NCBI RefSeq assembly: GCF_000973625.1 | Contig: NZ_CP007501.1 | Location: 1,798,001 to 1,862,000 of the forward strand | Origin: Polynucleobacter duraquae | Lineage (GTDB): Bacteria > Pseudomonadota > Gammaproteobacteria > Burkholderiales > Burkholderiaceae | Direction of reading: 5' to 3' | DNA: 64,000 nt | Shown: piece by piece, positions 7,094-16,387 of the stretch | Numbering within the stretch: the stretch's first letter is position 1 | How the letters are laid out: every line of letters begins with the position of its first letter | Program-made: the position numbers and the translations under genes | Notes under the pieces: generated by a model | What the model saw: only the letters and a program-made list of their open reading frames with translations | What the model was told of the DNA's origin: nothing | Database searches by the model: none

Positions 7094-8431
7094 CTAAGCG
7101 AATACTTTTTCCATTTCGCGTCGAAATTGAATGGCTTGCTGAGTAGCATCGTAATCCACGTCACTCCAGCACACTGGCTTCCCAACTAGAATATCTTTAT
7201 TGAGAATCATGTTGTGTGCCAAGCCAATTGGAAGCGCTCCGAGCTTTAATGAATCCGCAGCCGTCATGAGTTTTCCATAAACAGTAAAGCCACCCTCTCC
7301 ATCTAATTTCTCACCAGCCTTCAGAGTGCGCTTAGCAGTAGCAACAACATCGCCCTTCCAATCGCCAGTTGCACCAGTAGCCTCTCCTCGGACTGCAATA
7401 CTTGCAACCGAGATGCCTAGCTCCAAACCTATTAAGTGATATGGCTTATACATCGCTGCATATTTTCCAGTGCTGTCTGTTTTAAGGCCGTATTGCTCAA
7501 AGCAATCAATAACATATTGACTAGGCGCCTCAAATACTGCAAAAACACCCCAACGCAAATCTCTAAATACTGGGCGACCATCTCTCTCCACTGAAGACAC
7601 CACTTCGACAGTACCTTTTTGCTTCAGAATGCCACCTTCAGATACGGGACGGAAGATATACGGCAAGTCATCAACCCCACAAGGCGGGAACTCTAAACCG
7701 TTACTCGGAGGAGTTAGATTGCAGGCATTCGATACTGCAGCCATTTCCAGTGCAGATTTTGTCCCGTCCAAAAATGAATTAAACATTTGTGCATTGAAGT
7801 CACCACCAGCAACTTGTTCCTCAGAAAATCCATAATGTCCCCACACAGTATCGGGAGTGGCCTGATGATAGATAGGTAAATATTTAGTACCTTTACCTGC
7901 ACACACCACTTCTAAGCCAATCGTCTTTGCCCAGTCCACTAATTCGGCGATGAGTGCTGGCTGATCTCCAGAAGCCATCGAGTAGATCACACCAGCCTCT
8001 GCCGCCTTACGTGCTAGCAAAGGGCCTGCCAATACATCTGCCTCAACGTTAACCATGATGATGTGCTTGCGATGATCAAAACAAAGTAGAGCATGACGAA
8101 TACCGGCTGCTGGACTCCCTGTGGAATCGATCACGATATCGATGTGCTCACTAGCTATCATTTTTTCTGCATCGTCAGTCACGAAGGTGGCGCCTGACTT
8201 AGCGGCATCCTGTAATGAGGAAGCGCTATAACGAGGGGCATCCCAACCTACCCGAGCAAGCGATTCTTTTGCACGAGCAGGAGATAAATCAGCGACCGCA
8301 ACCAAATGAATTCCTGGGGTACGCGGCGCCTGCGAAAGATACATGGATCCGAACTTACCAGCCCCAATAATCCCCACACGCACGGGATTGTTGTTAGCTG
8401 CGCGTGCTTTGAGCTTTTGAATAAGGGACAT
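7094..8431 (-). CDS. NAD(P)-dependent homoserine-dehydrogenase-like oxidoreductase with SAF domain
   Basis: 445 residues. An N-terminal Rossmann fold with GIIGAGKFG at residues 20-28 is followed by a homoserine-dehydrogenase/Gfo-Idh-type middle region (VIDSTGSPAAGIRHAL). A C-terminal SAF-type segment reads VVATAKRTLKAGEKLDG. Proteins with this architecture are often mislabelled flagellar FlgA because of the SAF domain; they occur in sugar-acid and other catabolic clusters. A good GGAGAGG site precedes the ATG. It faces the DMT exporter and may belong to the same pathway, though transcribed separately. The substrate is unknown. Confidence 0.8.
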   Translation of the reverse strand: MSLIQKLKARAANNNPVRVGIIGAGKFGSMYLSQAPRTPGIHLVAVADLSPARAKESLARVGWDAPRYSASSLQDAAKSGATFVTDDAEKMIASEHIDIVIDSTGSPAAGIRHALLCFDHRKHIIMVNVEADVLAGPLLARKAAEAGVIYSMASGDQPALIAELVDWAKTIGLEVVCAGKGTKYLPIYHQATPDTVWGHYGFSEEQVAGGDFNAQMFNSFLDGTKSALEMAAVSNACNLTPPSNGLEFPPCGVDDLPYIFRPVSEGGILKQKGTVEVVSSVERDGRPVFRDLRWGVFAVFEAPSQYVIDCFEQYGLKTDSTGKYAAMYKPYHLIGLELGISVASIAVRGEATGATGDWKGDVVATAKRTLKAGEKLDGEGGFTVYGKLMTAADSLKLGALPIGLAHNMILNKDILVGKPVCWSDVDYDATQQAIQFRREMEKVFA

Positions 8432-8522
8432 CTAAACCTCTCCAGAAAATTTGGTAATTCTTAATGACTATCATGGCGACCAATATGCCTTTTGTAGGCA
8501 GAGGTTAATGAGTAGTCGATGA

Positions 8523-9047
8523 TTAAGCGATTTTCTTCAGCGTCTTAGTGTAATGCTCTGCATTAACGACGTAGCGTCTAGCAATATCTTCGATGCCAGC
8601 AATTTGCTCTGGAGTCAGCGTCTTCACTGCTTTAGCAGGCGAACCTAAAATCATCGAGCCGTCAGGAAATTCTTTACCCTCAGTGACTAATGCTCCGGCA
8701 CCCACTAAACAGTTCTTACCAATTTTGGCGCCATTCAAAATCACGGCACCAATACCAATCAAACTGCCATCACCAATTTGACAGCCGTGGAGCATCACTT
8801 GATGTCCAACGGTAACGTGTTTACCAAGGATGAGGGGATAACCAGGATCAGTATGCAAGATAGATGCATCTTGCACATTACTGCCCTCGCCAATTTGTAT
8901 CAGATCGTTATCGCCACGGATCACTACCTTGGGCCATATGCTCGTATTTTGATGAAGCTCGACCCTACCGATGACTTCTGCACTCTCGGCAACCCAAGCT
9001 CCATCGTCTAAGCGGGGAGCATTTCCATCTAGTTCAAATATAGCCAT
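8523..9047 (-). CDS. gamma-class carbonic anhydrase family protein (YrdA/PaaY-like)
   Basis: 174 residues built of hexapeptide repeats forming a left-handed beta helix. The zinc ligands of the family are in place: H65 (ASILHTD), H82 and H87 (GHQVMLHG), with R44 and D46 of the active-site rim. Family members are carbonic anhydrases or thioesterase-like proteins, usually trimeric and cytosolic. The gene stands alone on the minus strand; a perfect TATAAT five bases before the ATG predicts a leaderless or nearly leaderless message. Confidence 0.9.
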   Translation of the reverse strand: MAIFELDGNAPRLDDGAWVAESAEVIGRVELHQNTSIWPKVVIRGDNDLIQIGEGSNVQDASILHTDPGYPLILGKHVTVGHQVMLHGCQIGDGSLIGIGAVILNGAKIGKNCLVGAGALVTEGKEFPDGSMILGSPAKAVKTLTPEQIAGIEDIARRYVVNAEHYTKTLKKIA

Positions 9048-9052
9048 GTCTC

Positions 9053-9058
9053 ATTATA
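9053..9058 (-). promoter_or_regulatory. -10 box TATAAT of the gamma-carbonic anhydrase gene
   Basis: Perfect TATAAT on the minus strand, five bases before the ATG at 9047. The predicted start site falls on the start codon; no Shine-Dalgarno is seen. Confidence 0.5.
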
Positions 9059-9082
9059 AGTAATGGCTATATTTAATACAGC

Positions 9083-10300
9083 CTACCAGTTGGACTCGCG
9101 ATCAGGAGAAGAGGAAATCCGGTGAATACTTAAATCAGCACCTTCGTACTCGTCTTCTTGTGACATCCGTATACCTAAAACAGCTTTTAGCAATCCATAG
9201 ACCACAAAACCACTGACGAGTGCAATTCCAACCCCTAAACTAGTTCCGATCAACTGTCCTAAGAAAGTCACTCCACCAAGACCACCCAGTGCTTTTGCCC
9301 CAAAAATACCCGCAGCCAAACCACCCCATAAACCACATAAACCGTGAAGCGGCCAGACGCCCAACACATCGTCGATCTTCCAGCGGTTTTGCACCAAGGT
9401 AAACATGTATACAAAGAGAGCGCCAGCAATTAAGCCAACTACCAAAGCGCCCATCGGGTGCATTAGATCCGACCCAGCACAAACAGCTACTAAGCCAGCT
9501 AATGGCCCGTTATAAGTAAAGCCCGGATCATTGCGACCAATTACCCATGCAGCTAAAGTACCGCCAACCATTGCCATAAGAGAGTTCATGGCCACTAAGC
9601 CACTGACTTTATCAATAGTCTGAGCACTCATGACGTTAAACCCAAACCAACCTACCGCCAGAATCCAAGCACCCAATGCCAAGAATGGAATGCTAGATGG
9701 TGGATGCGCAGCTACATTGCCATCCTTGGTGTAGCGACCGCGACGGGCGCCCAAGAGAATAATGGCTGGTAATGCAATCCAACCACCCACTGCATGGACT
9801 ACAACCGATCCCGCAAAGTCATGAAACTCTTCACCAGTCAATGCCTTGATCCACGCTTGAATACCGTAATGCTGATTCCAAGTAATGCCCTCGAAAAAAG
9901 GGTAAATAAAACCCACCAGAATAAAAGTCGCAATCAGTTGAGGATTGAACTTCGCACGCTCCGCAATACCGCCAGAGATAATGGCTGGAATAGCAGCAGC
10001 AAACGTCAGCAAGAAAAAGAATTTGACGAGTTCATAGCCATTTTTCTCAGCCAAAATTTCGGCACCAGAGAAAAAGTCAACGCCGTAAGCAATGCTGTAG
10101 CCAATAAAGAAATAGGCAATGGTTGACACTGCAAAGTCCACCAAGATTTTGACCAAAGCATTTACTTGATTTTTTTTACGTACCGTGCCGAGCTCAAGAA
10201 ATGCAAATCCTGCATGCATAGCCAAGACCATAATTGCGCCGAGCAAAATAAATAAGACATCACTGCCTGATTTCAAAGTTTCCACCGAAATAACCCCCAT
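9083..10300 (-). CDS. amtB: ammonium transporter (Amt family)
   Basis: 405 residues with 11 membrane segments. Amt signatures include GFAFLELGTVRKKNQVNAL near the N-terminus, the first pore histidine in VVVHAVGGWIAL and the second in WPLHGLCGLWGG. It moves ammonium/ammonia across the inner membrane. The cytosolic tail is short (about 30 residues). No glnK/PII gene lies next to it, unlike the usual glnK-amtB pair, so PII control would come from elsewhere. The mature N-terminus seems to lack a signal peptide. No Shine-Dalgarno is obvious. An NtrC-like dyad lies about 50 bases upstream, consistent with nitrogen-limited induction. Confidence 0.95.
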   Translation of the reverse strand: MGVISVETLKSGSDVLFILLGAIMVLAMHAGFAFLELGTVRKKNQVNALVKILVDFAVSTIAYFFIGYSIAYGVDFFSGAEILAEKNGYELVKFFFLLTFAAAIPAIISGGIAERAKFNPQLIATFILVGFIYPFFEGITWNQHYGIQAWIKALTGEEFHDFAGSVVVHAVGGWIALPAIILLGARRGRYTKDGNVAAHPPSSIPFLALGAWILAVGWFGFNVMSAQTIDKVSGLVAMNSLMAMVGGTLAAWVIGRNDPGFTYNGPLAGLVAVCAGSDLMHPMGALVVGLIAGALFVYMFTLVQNRWKIDDVLGVWPLHGLCGLWGGLAAGIFGAKALGGLGGVTFLGQLIGTSLGVGIALVSGFVVYGLLKAVLGIRMSQEDEYEGADLSIHRISSSPDRESNW

Positions 10301-10348
10301 GTTTTTTGCATCATTATGGGGAATATTGATACTGAATTAGGCTATTAA

Positions 10349-10365
10349 TGCACTTATTTAGTGCA
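10349..10365. promoter_or_regulatory. NtrC-like binding dyad
   Basis: TGCAC-N7-GTGCA is a perfect 17-bp inverted repeat matching the NtrC consensus (TGCAC-N7-GTGCA type). It lies between the divergent amtB and Rap1a-like genes, about 49 bases before the amtB ATG. A sigma54 -24/-12 element was looked for on the amtB side and not found. Confidence 0.6.
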
Positions 10366-10422
10366 ATTTAATACCCTCTCTATGGTTTATTATTAAATTT
10401 ACATACATCCAAGGGAGAACCC

Positions 10423-10785
10423 GTGAAAAAAGTTTTAATTCTATTGGCCGCCTTAGGCGCATTTTCTAGCTTAGCTCAGGCCCAAGAAAAAATTCAGGTG
10501 CTAAGCACCCAAGAACTCGTCAATACTTGCAAAACACCCGCAAGCCCAGAATCTCGTAGTTTTTGCGTAGGCTATACAACAGCTATTTACGATACTTATT
10601 TGGCTACACGCCACCCACAGCGCGCCAAGCCATATATTTGCGTAAAGCAACCAGCGCCGTCTCGTGACGAAGTGATTGGTGATTTTGTGAAATTTGGCCA
10701 AACCAATCAACAGACCGCTGACAAGCCAGCAGCAGGTGTTTTCTTGGGCTTTTTGGCATCACGCTTTCCTTGCGCCAAAAAATAA
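10423..10785 (+). CDS. Rap1a/Tai-like secreted protein
   Basis: 120 residues. The signal peptide (residues 1-20, cleaved after AQA) is followed by a small domain with four cysteines (C36, C48, C73, C117) fit for two disulfides. The FCVGYTTAIYD and C-terminal FLASRFPC patterns match the Rap1a/Tai immunity domain, first described as periplasmic protection against type VI amidase effectors. Start is GTG with a strong AAGGGAGA site. No type VI gene or amidase effector lies nearby, so an immunity role here is doubtful; many orphan copies exist in betaproteobacteria. It sits divergent from amtB across the NtrC-like dyad. Confidence 0.7.
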   Translation: MKKVLILLAALGAFSSLAQAQEKIQVLSTQELVNTCKTPASPESRSFCVGYTTAIYDTYLATRHPQRAKPYICVKQPAPSRDEVIGDFVKFGQTNQQTADKPAAGVFLGFLASRFPCAKK

Positions 10786-10840
10786 TCTAAGCCACCAAGT
10801 TATTGAGCCAATTTAATCTATAGACAAAGGAACAGTTGAT

Positions 10841-11128
10841 ATGAAAAAAATTATCGCTATTACTACCGCAACCCTAGCAATCGCAGGTTGCTCCAACATG
10901 AGCAACACAGAACAACGTACTTTATCTGGCGCTAGTATTGGTGCTGCGGCCGGTGCAGTTGGTACAGCTATTTTCCACGGCAATCCAATCTGGGGTGCAG
11001 TCGGTGGCGCAGCAGTTGGTGCGGCTTCTGGTTACGTATACGATGCCTACAAAAAAGAGCAGGCTTCTGAGTACAACTCTGGATATAACGCAGGCAAAAG
11101 CAATCAACCCGCTAAAGCTCCCCAATAA
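10841..11128 (+). CDS. glycine-zipper outer-membrane lipoprotein
   Basis: 95 residues. The signal peptide ends in lipobox IAGC with C17 as the lipidated cysteine. A glycine-zipper segment follows (GASIGAAAGAVGTAI and GAVGGAAVGAASGYVYD), probably a membrane-inserted hairpin, then a hydrophilic tail. It resembles YMGG/SlyB-type small lipoproteins of the envelope. An AAAGGAA site precedes the ATG. It lies 55 bases after the Rap1a-like gene and before a terminator, so the two may be co-transcribed. Confidence 0.8.
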   Translation: MKKIIAITTATLAIAGCSNMSNTEQRTLSGASIGAAAGAVGTAIFHGNPIWGAVGGAAVGAASGYVYDAYKKEQASEYNSGYNAGKSNQPAKAPQ

Positions 11129-11180
11129 TACTTAGCCAGCTTTACAGGCTAGATTCAATTCTAGTTGCAGCAAAACAAAA

Positions 11181-11215
11181 AACCCGACTTGCATACAGCA
11201 GGCCGGGTTTTTCTT
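11181..11215. terminator. bidirectional intrinsic terminator
   Basis: A GC-rich stem of AACCCG at 11181-11186 with CGGGTT at 11204-11209, extended by the inner CTTGC/GCAGG pairing, is flanked by an A-run on the left and TTTTTCTTT on the right. It can end the lipoprotein transcript and, read on the minus strand, the htpG transcript. Confidence 0.85.
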
Positions 11216-11230
11216 TAGGACTTCAGCGAC

Positions 11231-13132
11231 CTATGAAAGTAATAGCTGATTAATACGCTTTACATAAGCGGCTGGATCATTTAATTGGCCACCCTCTGCC
11301 AAGAGCGCTTGATCAAACAAAACCTGAGTCCATTGATCAAAGTGCTGATCATCTGACTTCAACTTTAGGAGCAAGGGATGCTCAGGATTAATCTCCAAAA
11401 TTGGTTTGGTATCTGGCGCTTGCTGGCCTGCCGCTTTTAGCATTCGTAATAAATTTCCAGATAACTCGTTCTCATCAGAGACTAAACATGCTGGAGAATC
11501 AGTCAAGCGGAATGTCACACGTACATCCTTCACCTTGTCTTCCAAGGCGGCCTTCATACGATCGATCAAGTCCTTGAAATTCTTCTCAGTTTCTTCATGC
11601 TCTTTCTTTTCCTTCTCGTCACTTAAGTTGCCAAGATCTAGACCACCTTTTGCTACCGAGGTCATGTGCTTGCCATCAAACTCAGTGAAGAAAGAGAGCA
11701 TCCACTCATCTACTCGATCGGAGAGCAATAGAACCTCAACACCTTTCTTACGGAAGATCTCTAAATGCGGACTATTTTTTGCGGCATTAAAGGTATCGCC
11801 AGTGACGTAATAAATCTTGTCTTGACCCTCTTTCATCCGAGAAACATATTCAGCCAAAGAAACAGTTTGATCTGCAGAGTCGGTTTGCGTACTTGCAAAA
11901 CGCAAGAGCTTTAAGATGCGGTCTTGATTTGCTTGATCCTCACCAACACCCTCTTTAAGCACTTGTCCAAACTGAGTCCAGAAGGTGCGGTACTTTTCTT
12001 TCTTGGCCTCATCATCGCTGTTTGCTAGATCCTCTAGCATGCTCAGCACACGCTTAGTGGAGCTTTCGCGAATGATTTTGACATCACGTGATTCCTGCAA
12101 AATTTCACGGGAGACATTCAAAGGCAGATCTGTGGAATCAATCACGCCAGTGACAAAGCGCAGATACATCGGCATTAACTGCTCGGCCTCATCCATGATG
12201 AATACCCGCTTCACATACAACTTAATACCGCCACGCTTATTGCGATCCCACAAATCAAATGGTGCACGTGCAGGTACATACAGTAGTTGCGTAAATTCAC
12301 TGCGGCCCTCAACTCTATTAAGGGAGTGGCATAAGGGATTTTCGTAATCATGAGACAAGTGCTTATAGAACTCGTCATACTGCTCTTGAGTAATCTCCGA
12401 TTTGGAGCGTGCCCACAAAGCACTAGATTGATTAATGCTCTCAAGCTCATCTTTAATGACTTGCTCTTTTTTATCTGCATCCCACTCTTCTTTATTCATC
12501 TGAATCGGCAAAGAGATGTGATCAGAGTACTTTCGAATAATTGACTTGAGCTTGTGCGTGGAAAGGAAATCATCCTCACCTTCACGTAAATACATCGTGA
12601 TCGAAGTCCCACGCTGTGGGCGATCAATACTTTCTACTGTAAATTCACCTGAACCATCAGACTCCCAGCAAACTCCATCCGCAGCTGGCAGGCCTGCTCG
12701 ACGCGTCTCCACCGTAATGCGGTCAGCCACGATAAAAGCTGAGTAAAAGCCCACACCAAACTGACCAATTAAAGCAGCATCTTTTTGTTGATCGCCAGAG
12801 AGCTTGGAGAAAAACTCTTTCGTGCCAGAGCGAGCAATAGTTCCCAAATTAGAAATCACTTCATCGCGACTCATGCCAATACCGTTATCCGAAATGGTGA
12901 CAGTTCTAGCAGCCTTATCAAAACTAACCTTAATCTTGAGATCAGGATCGTCACCATACCAATCAGGATGCTCGATACCCTCAAAGCGGAGCTTATCTGA
13001 CGCATCAGATGCATTCGAGATCAACTCACGGAGAAAAATTTCCTTGTTGGAATACAAGGAATGAATCATTAGTTGTAAAAGTTGCTTTACCTCGGCCTGA
13101 AAGCCTAAGGTTTCTTTGCTGGCTACAGTCAT
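11231..13132 (-). CDS. htpG: molecular chaperone HtpG (Hsp90)
   Basis: 633 residues, the normal length. The N-terminal GHKL ATPase domain shows [14 protein letters not shown], the Bergerat-fold DNGIGM and [11 protein letters not shown], followed by the middle domain (catalytic-loop arginine in [12 protein letters not shown]) and the C-terminal dimerisation domain. It is a homodimeric ATP-driven cytosolic chaperone for late folding steps. An AAGGAT site lies before the ATG. It ends at the bidirectional terminator. A heat-shock promoter was not convincingly identified. Confidence 0.98.
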   Translation of the reverse strand: MTVASKETLGFQAEVKQLLQLMIHSLYSNKEIFLRELISNASDASDKLRFEGIEHPDWYGDDPDLKIKVSFDKAARTVTISDNGIGMSRDEVISNLGTIARSGTKEFFSKLSGDQQKDAALIGQFGVGFYSAFIVADRITVETRRAGLPAADGVCWESDGSGEFTVESIDRPQRGTSITMYLREGEDDFLSTHKLKSIIRKYSDHISLPIQMNKEEWDADKKEQVIKDELESINQSSALWARSKSEITQEQYDEFYKHLSHDYENPLCHSLNRVEGRSEFTQLLYVPARAPFDLWDRNKRGGIKLYVKRVFIMDEAEQLMPMYLRFVTGVIDSTDLPLNVSREILQESRDVKIIRESSTKRVLSMLEDLANSDDEAKKEKYRTFWTQFGQVLKEGVGEDQANQDRILKLLRFASTQTDSADQTVSLAEYVSRMKEGQDKIYYVTGDTFNAAKNSPHLEIFRKKGVEVLLLSDRVDEWMLSFFTEFDGKHMTSVAKGGLDLGNLSDEKEKKEHEETEKNFKDLIDRMKAALEDKVKDVRVTFRLTDSPACLVSDENELSGNLLRMLKAAGQQAPDTKPILEINPEHPLLLKLKSDDQHFDQWTQVLFDQALLAEGGQLNDPAAYVKRINQLLLS

Positions 13133-13215
13133 GCGAATATCCTTTTAATCAATAAACATAGCCTTTAGTAAATGGGGGCTATTTAATATATTTCAAGGTC
13201 CATACCGCCAGAAAT

Positions 13216-13626
13216 TTAACTCTGGCGTGGCTTTGAATGTTTCTCCGCTATGGGTAATTCAGCTTTTTTCCAGGCACTAAAGCCGCCCTCCAGATGACAT
13301 ACGCCTGGAACTCCCATTTTTTGGAGGGTTTCTGTTGCTAGAGCGGATCGCCACGCAGATGCGCAATAGAGTACTAAACGCTTGCCTTCTCCAAAAACCG
13401 GCTTGTAATAAGGGCTTTCTGGATCAACCCAAAATTCCAGCATGCCACGCGGTGCATGAATTGCATTTGGAATCATTCCGTCGCGCTCTAACTCTCTCAC
13501 ATCCCGAATATCTACAAATACTGTGTTTTGATCATCTAGAAATTGTTGCGCTTGCTCTAAGGGCACAGTCTCAATTTGAGCCATCGCATTGGCAATTAAT
13601 TCTTGATAGCCTAATTTCAATTTCAT
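13216..13626 (-). CDS. single-domain rhodanese-like sulfurtransferase
   Basis: 136 residues from the ATG at 13626, chosen because AGGAGA lies eight bases upstream; the TTG one codon earlier is less likely. The rhodanese fold is marked by VFVDIRDVRELERDG and the active-site loop CASAWR (residues 88-93, C88 the persulfide carrier), then HLEGGFSAWK. The loop has six residues as in sulfurtransferases rather than the seven of Cdc25-type phosphatases. It transfers sulfane sulfur to thiol acceptors; the donor and acceptor are unknown. It stands alone, 83 bases before htpG on the same strand. Confidence 0.92.
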   Translation of the reverse strand: MKLKLGYQELIANAMAQIETVPLEQAQQFLDDQNTVFVDIRDVRELERDGMIPNAIHAPRGMLEFWVDPESPYYKPVFGEGKRLVLYCASAWRSALATETLQKMGVPGVCHLEGGFSAWKKAELPIAEKHSKPRQS

Positions 13627-13695
13627 CAAAATCTCCTAAATTGCTAATAGTTTTACTAAGTTAGTTTTGCACCTATTTTGACAGGCTCGCCCTGA

Positions 13696-13701
13696 TAATA
13701 T
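13696..13701 (+). promoter_or_regulatory. -10 box TAATAT positioned for a leaderless antiporter mRNA
   Basis: TAATAT ends six bases before the ATG at 13708. A TTGACA at 13678-13683 is only 12 bases upstream of it, too close for a standard promoter. No Shine-Dalgarno is seen. Confidence 0.45.
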
Positions 13702-13707
13702 GTAGCT

Positions 13708-14970
13708 ATGAACTTTACCCCTACCGAGCTTGGCGCAAGCATCATTTTTGCAATCGCAGTGCTACATACATTTTGCACTTCGTATTTTGAAGCACTTGCT
13801 AAAAAATCTCCGAAGCACGCTGGCTTATGGCATCTCCTTGGTGAAGTAGAAATCGTCTTTGGTTTTTGGGCGGCCATTCTGATTATTTTTATGTGGCTCG
13901 CTAATGATCTCACCACAGCAAAAGAGTACGCTAACAAACGAAACTTCACTGAGCCCCTATTTGTTTTTGCCATTATGGTGGTCGCTGGTAGCAAACCAAT
14001 TTTGCATTTTGCAACTCAGCTTCTACACAAGCTCGGCAAGATAATTCAGCTCGTCTTGCATACCAAGCAAGCTCCGACGCTATATTTTTTGACCCTGAGC
14101 ATCACACCTTTGTTGGGCTCGCTGATTACTGAGCCTGCAGCCATGACGCTGGCAGCATTCTTATTACGTGACCTAGTCTATCGCCATAAATGCTCGACCC
14201 CACTGCTATTCGGTACTCTGGGCGTGCTGTTCGTCAATATTTCGATCGGTGGCACGCTGACTAACTTCGCCGCACCACCAGTGCTCATGGTGGCATCTAC
14301 CTGGGGCTGGAGTAGCGCTTTCATGTTTGCCAATTTTGGTCTTGAAGCAATGATCGCTATTTTTATCAACGCAACAATCGTAACGCTGCTGTTTCATAAG
14401 CAGTTAATTGAGCCTACAAGCAAAGCGGACCAGGTTCGCATTCCGCTCACCATTACAGCTATTCATTTACTCTTTTTGCTGGGTATCGTAGCTTTTGCAC
14501 ATGATCCAGTGATCTTTATGTGGCTATTACTTTTTTTCATCGGCTACACCACTGCTTACCCAAAACATCAAAACCCGCTCATCTTGCGCGAAGCTTTACT
14601 AGTAGGTTTCTTCTTGGGTGGATTGGTCGTCTTGGGCGGACTACAAGGCTGGTGGTTACAACCCATTCTGGAAACGATGAGCCCTACCGCAGTGTTTTAT
14701 GGAAGTTTGGCATTAACAGCAATTACCGATAATGCAGCGCTCACCTATTTAGGCTCATTAGTTGAGGGTACTTCTCCAGAATTTAAGTTAGCCTTAGTTG
14801 GCGGCGCAGTTGCAGGCGGTGGCCTCACCGTCATTGCCAATGCCCCCAACCCTGCTGGATTAGCTATTTTGCGTAGTTACTTCCCTAATGCAGCCGTTTC
14901 GGCAGGCTTATTATTTGTGGCCGCCATTCCACCAACCATTGTTGCGATTGTGGCCTTACGTCTGCTCTAA
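13708..14970 (+). CDS. putative Na+/H+ antiporter (DUF1504-type)
   Basis: 420 residues with about 11 or 12 membrane helices. Conserved polar stretches inside membrane segments include LGSLITEPAAMTLAAFLLRD, GTLTNFAAPPVLMVAS and AITDNAALTYLGSLVEG, typical of the ion-transporter fold (NhaD/ArsB-like) and of the 'putative Na+/H+ antiporter' family. It lies alone, convergent with nothing, and just before miaB. Ion specificity is inferred from the family only. Confidence 0.85.
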   Translation: MNFTPTELGASIIFAIAVLHTFCTSYFEALAKKSPKHAGLWHLLGEVEIVFGFWAAILIIFMWLANDLTTAKEYANKRNFTEPLFVFAIMVVAGSKPILHFATQLLHKLGKIIQLVLHTKQAPTLYFLTLSITPLLGSLITEPAAMTLAAFLLRDLVYRHKCSTPLLFGTLGVLFVNISIGGTLTNFAAPPVLMVASTWGWSSAFMFANFGLEAMIAIFINATIVTLLFHKQLIEPTSKADQVRIPLTITAIHLLFLLGIVAFAHDPVIFMWLLLFFIGYTTAYPKHQNPLILREALLVGFFLGGLVVLGGLQGWWLQPILETMSPTAVFYGSLALTAITDNAALTYLGSLVEGTSPEFKLALVGGAVAGGGLTVIANAPNPAGLAILRSYFPNAAVSAGLLFVAAIPPTIVAIVALRLL

Positions 14971-15027
14971 GCGACTTATCCCGTAAAATCTCAGCTTCGC
15001 CCCCAGCTATAAACCTGAGAACGGCAT

Positions 15028-16386
15028 ATGAAAAAGCTCTATATCAAAACCTTTGGCTGTCAAATGAACGAGTATGACTCGGGCAAGATGGCCGACCTCC
15101 TACATGCCAATGAAGGCATGGTCATGACTGATACCCCTGAAGATGCAGATGTGGTTCTATTGAACACGTGCTCAATTCGTGAAAAAGCGGAAGACAAGGT
15201 ATTTTCTGACTTAGGGCGGCTGCGTGAGCTCAAGAAAACCAAACCTGATTTATTGATTGGTGTTGGTGGTTGCGTTGCCAGCCAAGAGGGTCAACAAATT
15301 ATTAGCAGAGCTCCCTATGTAGATGTAGTCTTTGGTCCGCAAACTCTACATCGCTTGTCTGATCTCATTACACAACGTCGCGAAACTGGTAGGCCTCAGG
15401 TTGACATCTCTTTTCCAGAAATAGAAAAGTTTGATCATCTACCCGCTTCTCGTCAAACGCGCGGCTCGGCTTATGTTTCCATTATGGAAGGCTGCTCAAA
15501 ATACTGCAGCTACTGCGTGGTTCCTTACACTCGCGGCGAAGAAGTATCGCGTCCCTTTGACGACGTATTGACAGAAGTAGCTGGGCTTGCAGCCCAAGGC
15601 GTAAAAGAAATTGTTTTACTCGGTCAAAACGTCAATGCATATCTTGGCAAAATGGGTGAGTCGGAGGAGGTCGCTGACTTTGCGTTGTTGATCGAATACA
15701 TTGCAGAAATTCCGGGTGTTGAAAGAATTCGTTTTACTACTAGCCACCCAAAAGAATTTACCCAGCGCTTGATTGATGTTTACGCAAAAGTTCCTAAGCT
15801 GGTGAGCCACTTACATCTTCCAGTGCAACACGCATCCGACTCCGTTTTATCTGCAATGAAACGTGGTTACACCGCCCTAGAATATAAAAGTATTATTCGC
15901 AAGATACGCGCTGTGAGGCCCGACCTGACTCTCTCTAGTGACTTTATTGTGGGCTTTCCTGGCGAGACGGATGAAGACTTTGCAAAACTACTCAAAATGG
16001 TTGAAGAGCTCCATTTTGATAATAGCTTTTGCTTTATCTTCAGCGCACGTCCAGGTACACCTGCGGCCAATCTAAGTGATGACACCTCTTACGAGGTCAA
16101 ACTCAAGCGACTACAAACCTTACTTGCCCTTGTTGAGTCACAAGCAAATCAGATTAGTAAAGATATGCTAGGTAATACTGAACGAGTTCTGGTTGAAGGC
16201 TTAGCAAAGGATGGAGTGAACCTGCAAGGTCGCGCTAACAATAACCGAGTCATTCACTTTACTGCGCCTGATTCAGATATCGAATCACTGATTGGTCAAA
16301 TGGTAGACATCCGTATTACTGAAGTACTGAATTACACGCTTCGAGGCGATCTCATCAGCGAGCTTACTTCTACCCACGTCCATTAA
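15028..16386 (+). CDS. miaB: tRNA-2-methylthio-N6-dimethylallyladenosine synthase
   Basis: 452 residues. The UPF0004 domain carries the auxiliary-cluster cysteines C11, C48 and C82. The radical-SAM domain has CSKYCSYC (C156, C160, C163), and a C-terminal TRAM domain binds tRNA. It methylthiolates i6A37 of tRNAs reading UNN codons. It begins the plus-strand run miaB-ybeY-corC-lnt. In most proteobacteria ybeZ (phoH) lies between miaB and ybeY; here only one base separates them. A TAAAAT -10 candidate lies near 14985. Confidence 0.98.
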   Translation: MKKLYIKTFGCQMNEYDSGKMADLLHANEGMVMTDTPEDADVVLLNTCSIREKAEDKVFSDLGRLRELKKTKPDLLIGVGGCVASQEGQQIISRAPYVDVVFGPQTLHRLSDLITQRRETGRPQVDISFPEIEKFDHLPASRQTRGSAYVSIMEGCSKYCSYCVVPYTRGEEVSRPFDDVLTEVAGLAAQGVKEIVLLGQNVNAYLGKMGESEEVADFALLIEYIAEIPGVERIRFTTSHPKEFTQRLIDVYAKVPKLVSHLHLPVQHASDSVLSAMKRGYTALEYKSIIRKIRAVRPDLTLSSDFIVGFPGETDEDFAKLLKMVEELHFDNSFCFIFSARPGTPAANLSDDTSYEVKLKRLQTLLALVESQANQISKDMLGNTERVLVEGLAKDGVNLQGRANNNRVIHFTAPDSDIESLIGQMVDIRITEVLNYTLRGDLISELTSTHVH

Positions 16387-16387
16387 G

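Noticed and set aside
10301..10348. Possible sigma54 promoter for amtB
   Set aside because: No GG-N10-GC element on the minus strand; the nearby TGCAA has no partner at the right distance.
10922..11125. Open frames on both strands overlapping the glycine-zipper lipoprotein gene
   Set aside because: They are shadow frames of the GC-biased glycine/alanine repeat; the lipoprotein has a signal peptide, lipobox and ribosome-binding site.
13150..13185. ATAGCC/GGCTAT inverted repeat between htpG and the rhodanese gene
   Set aside because: Only six pairs with a long loop and no clean T-run for either direction.
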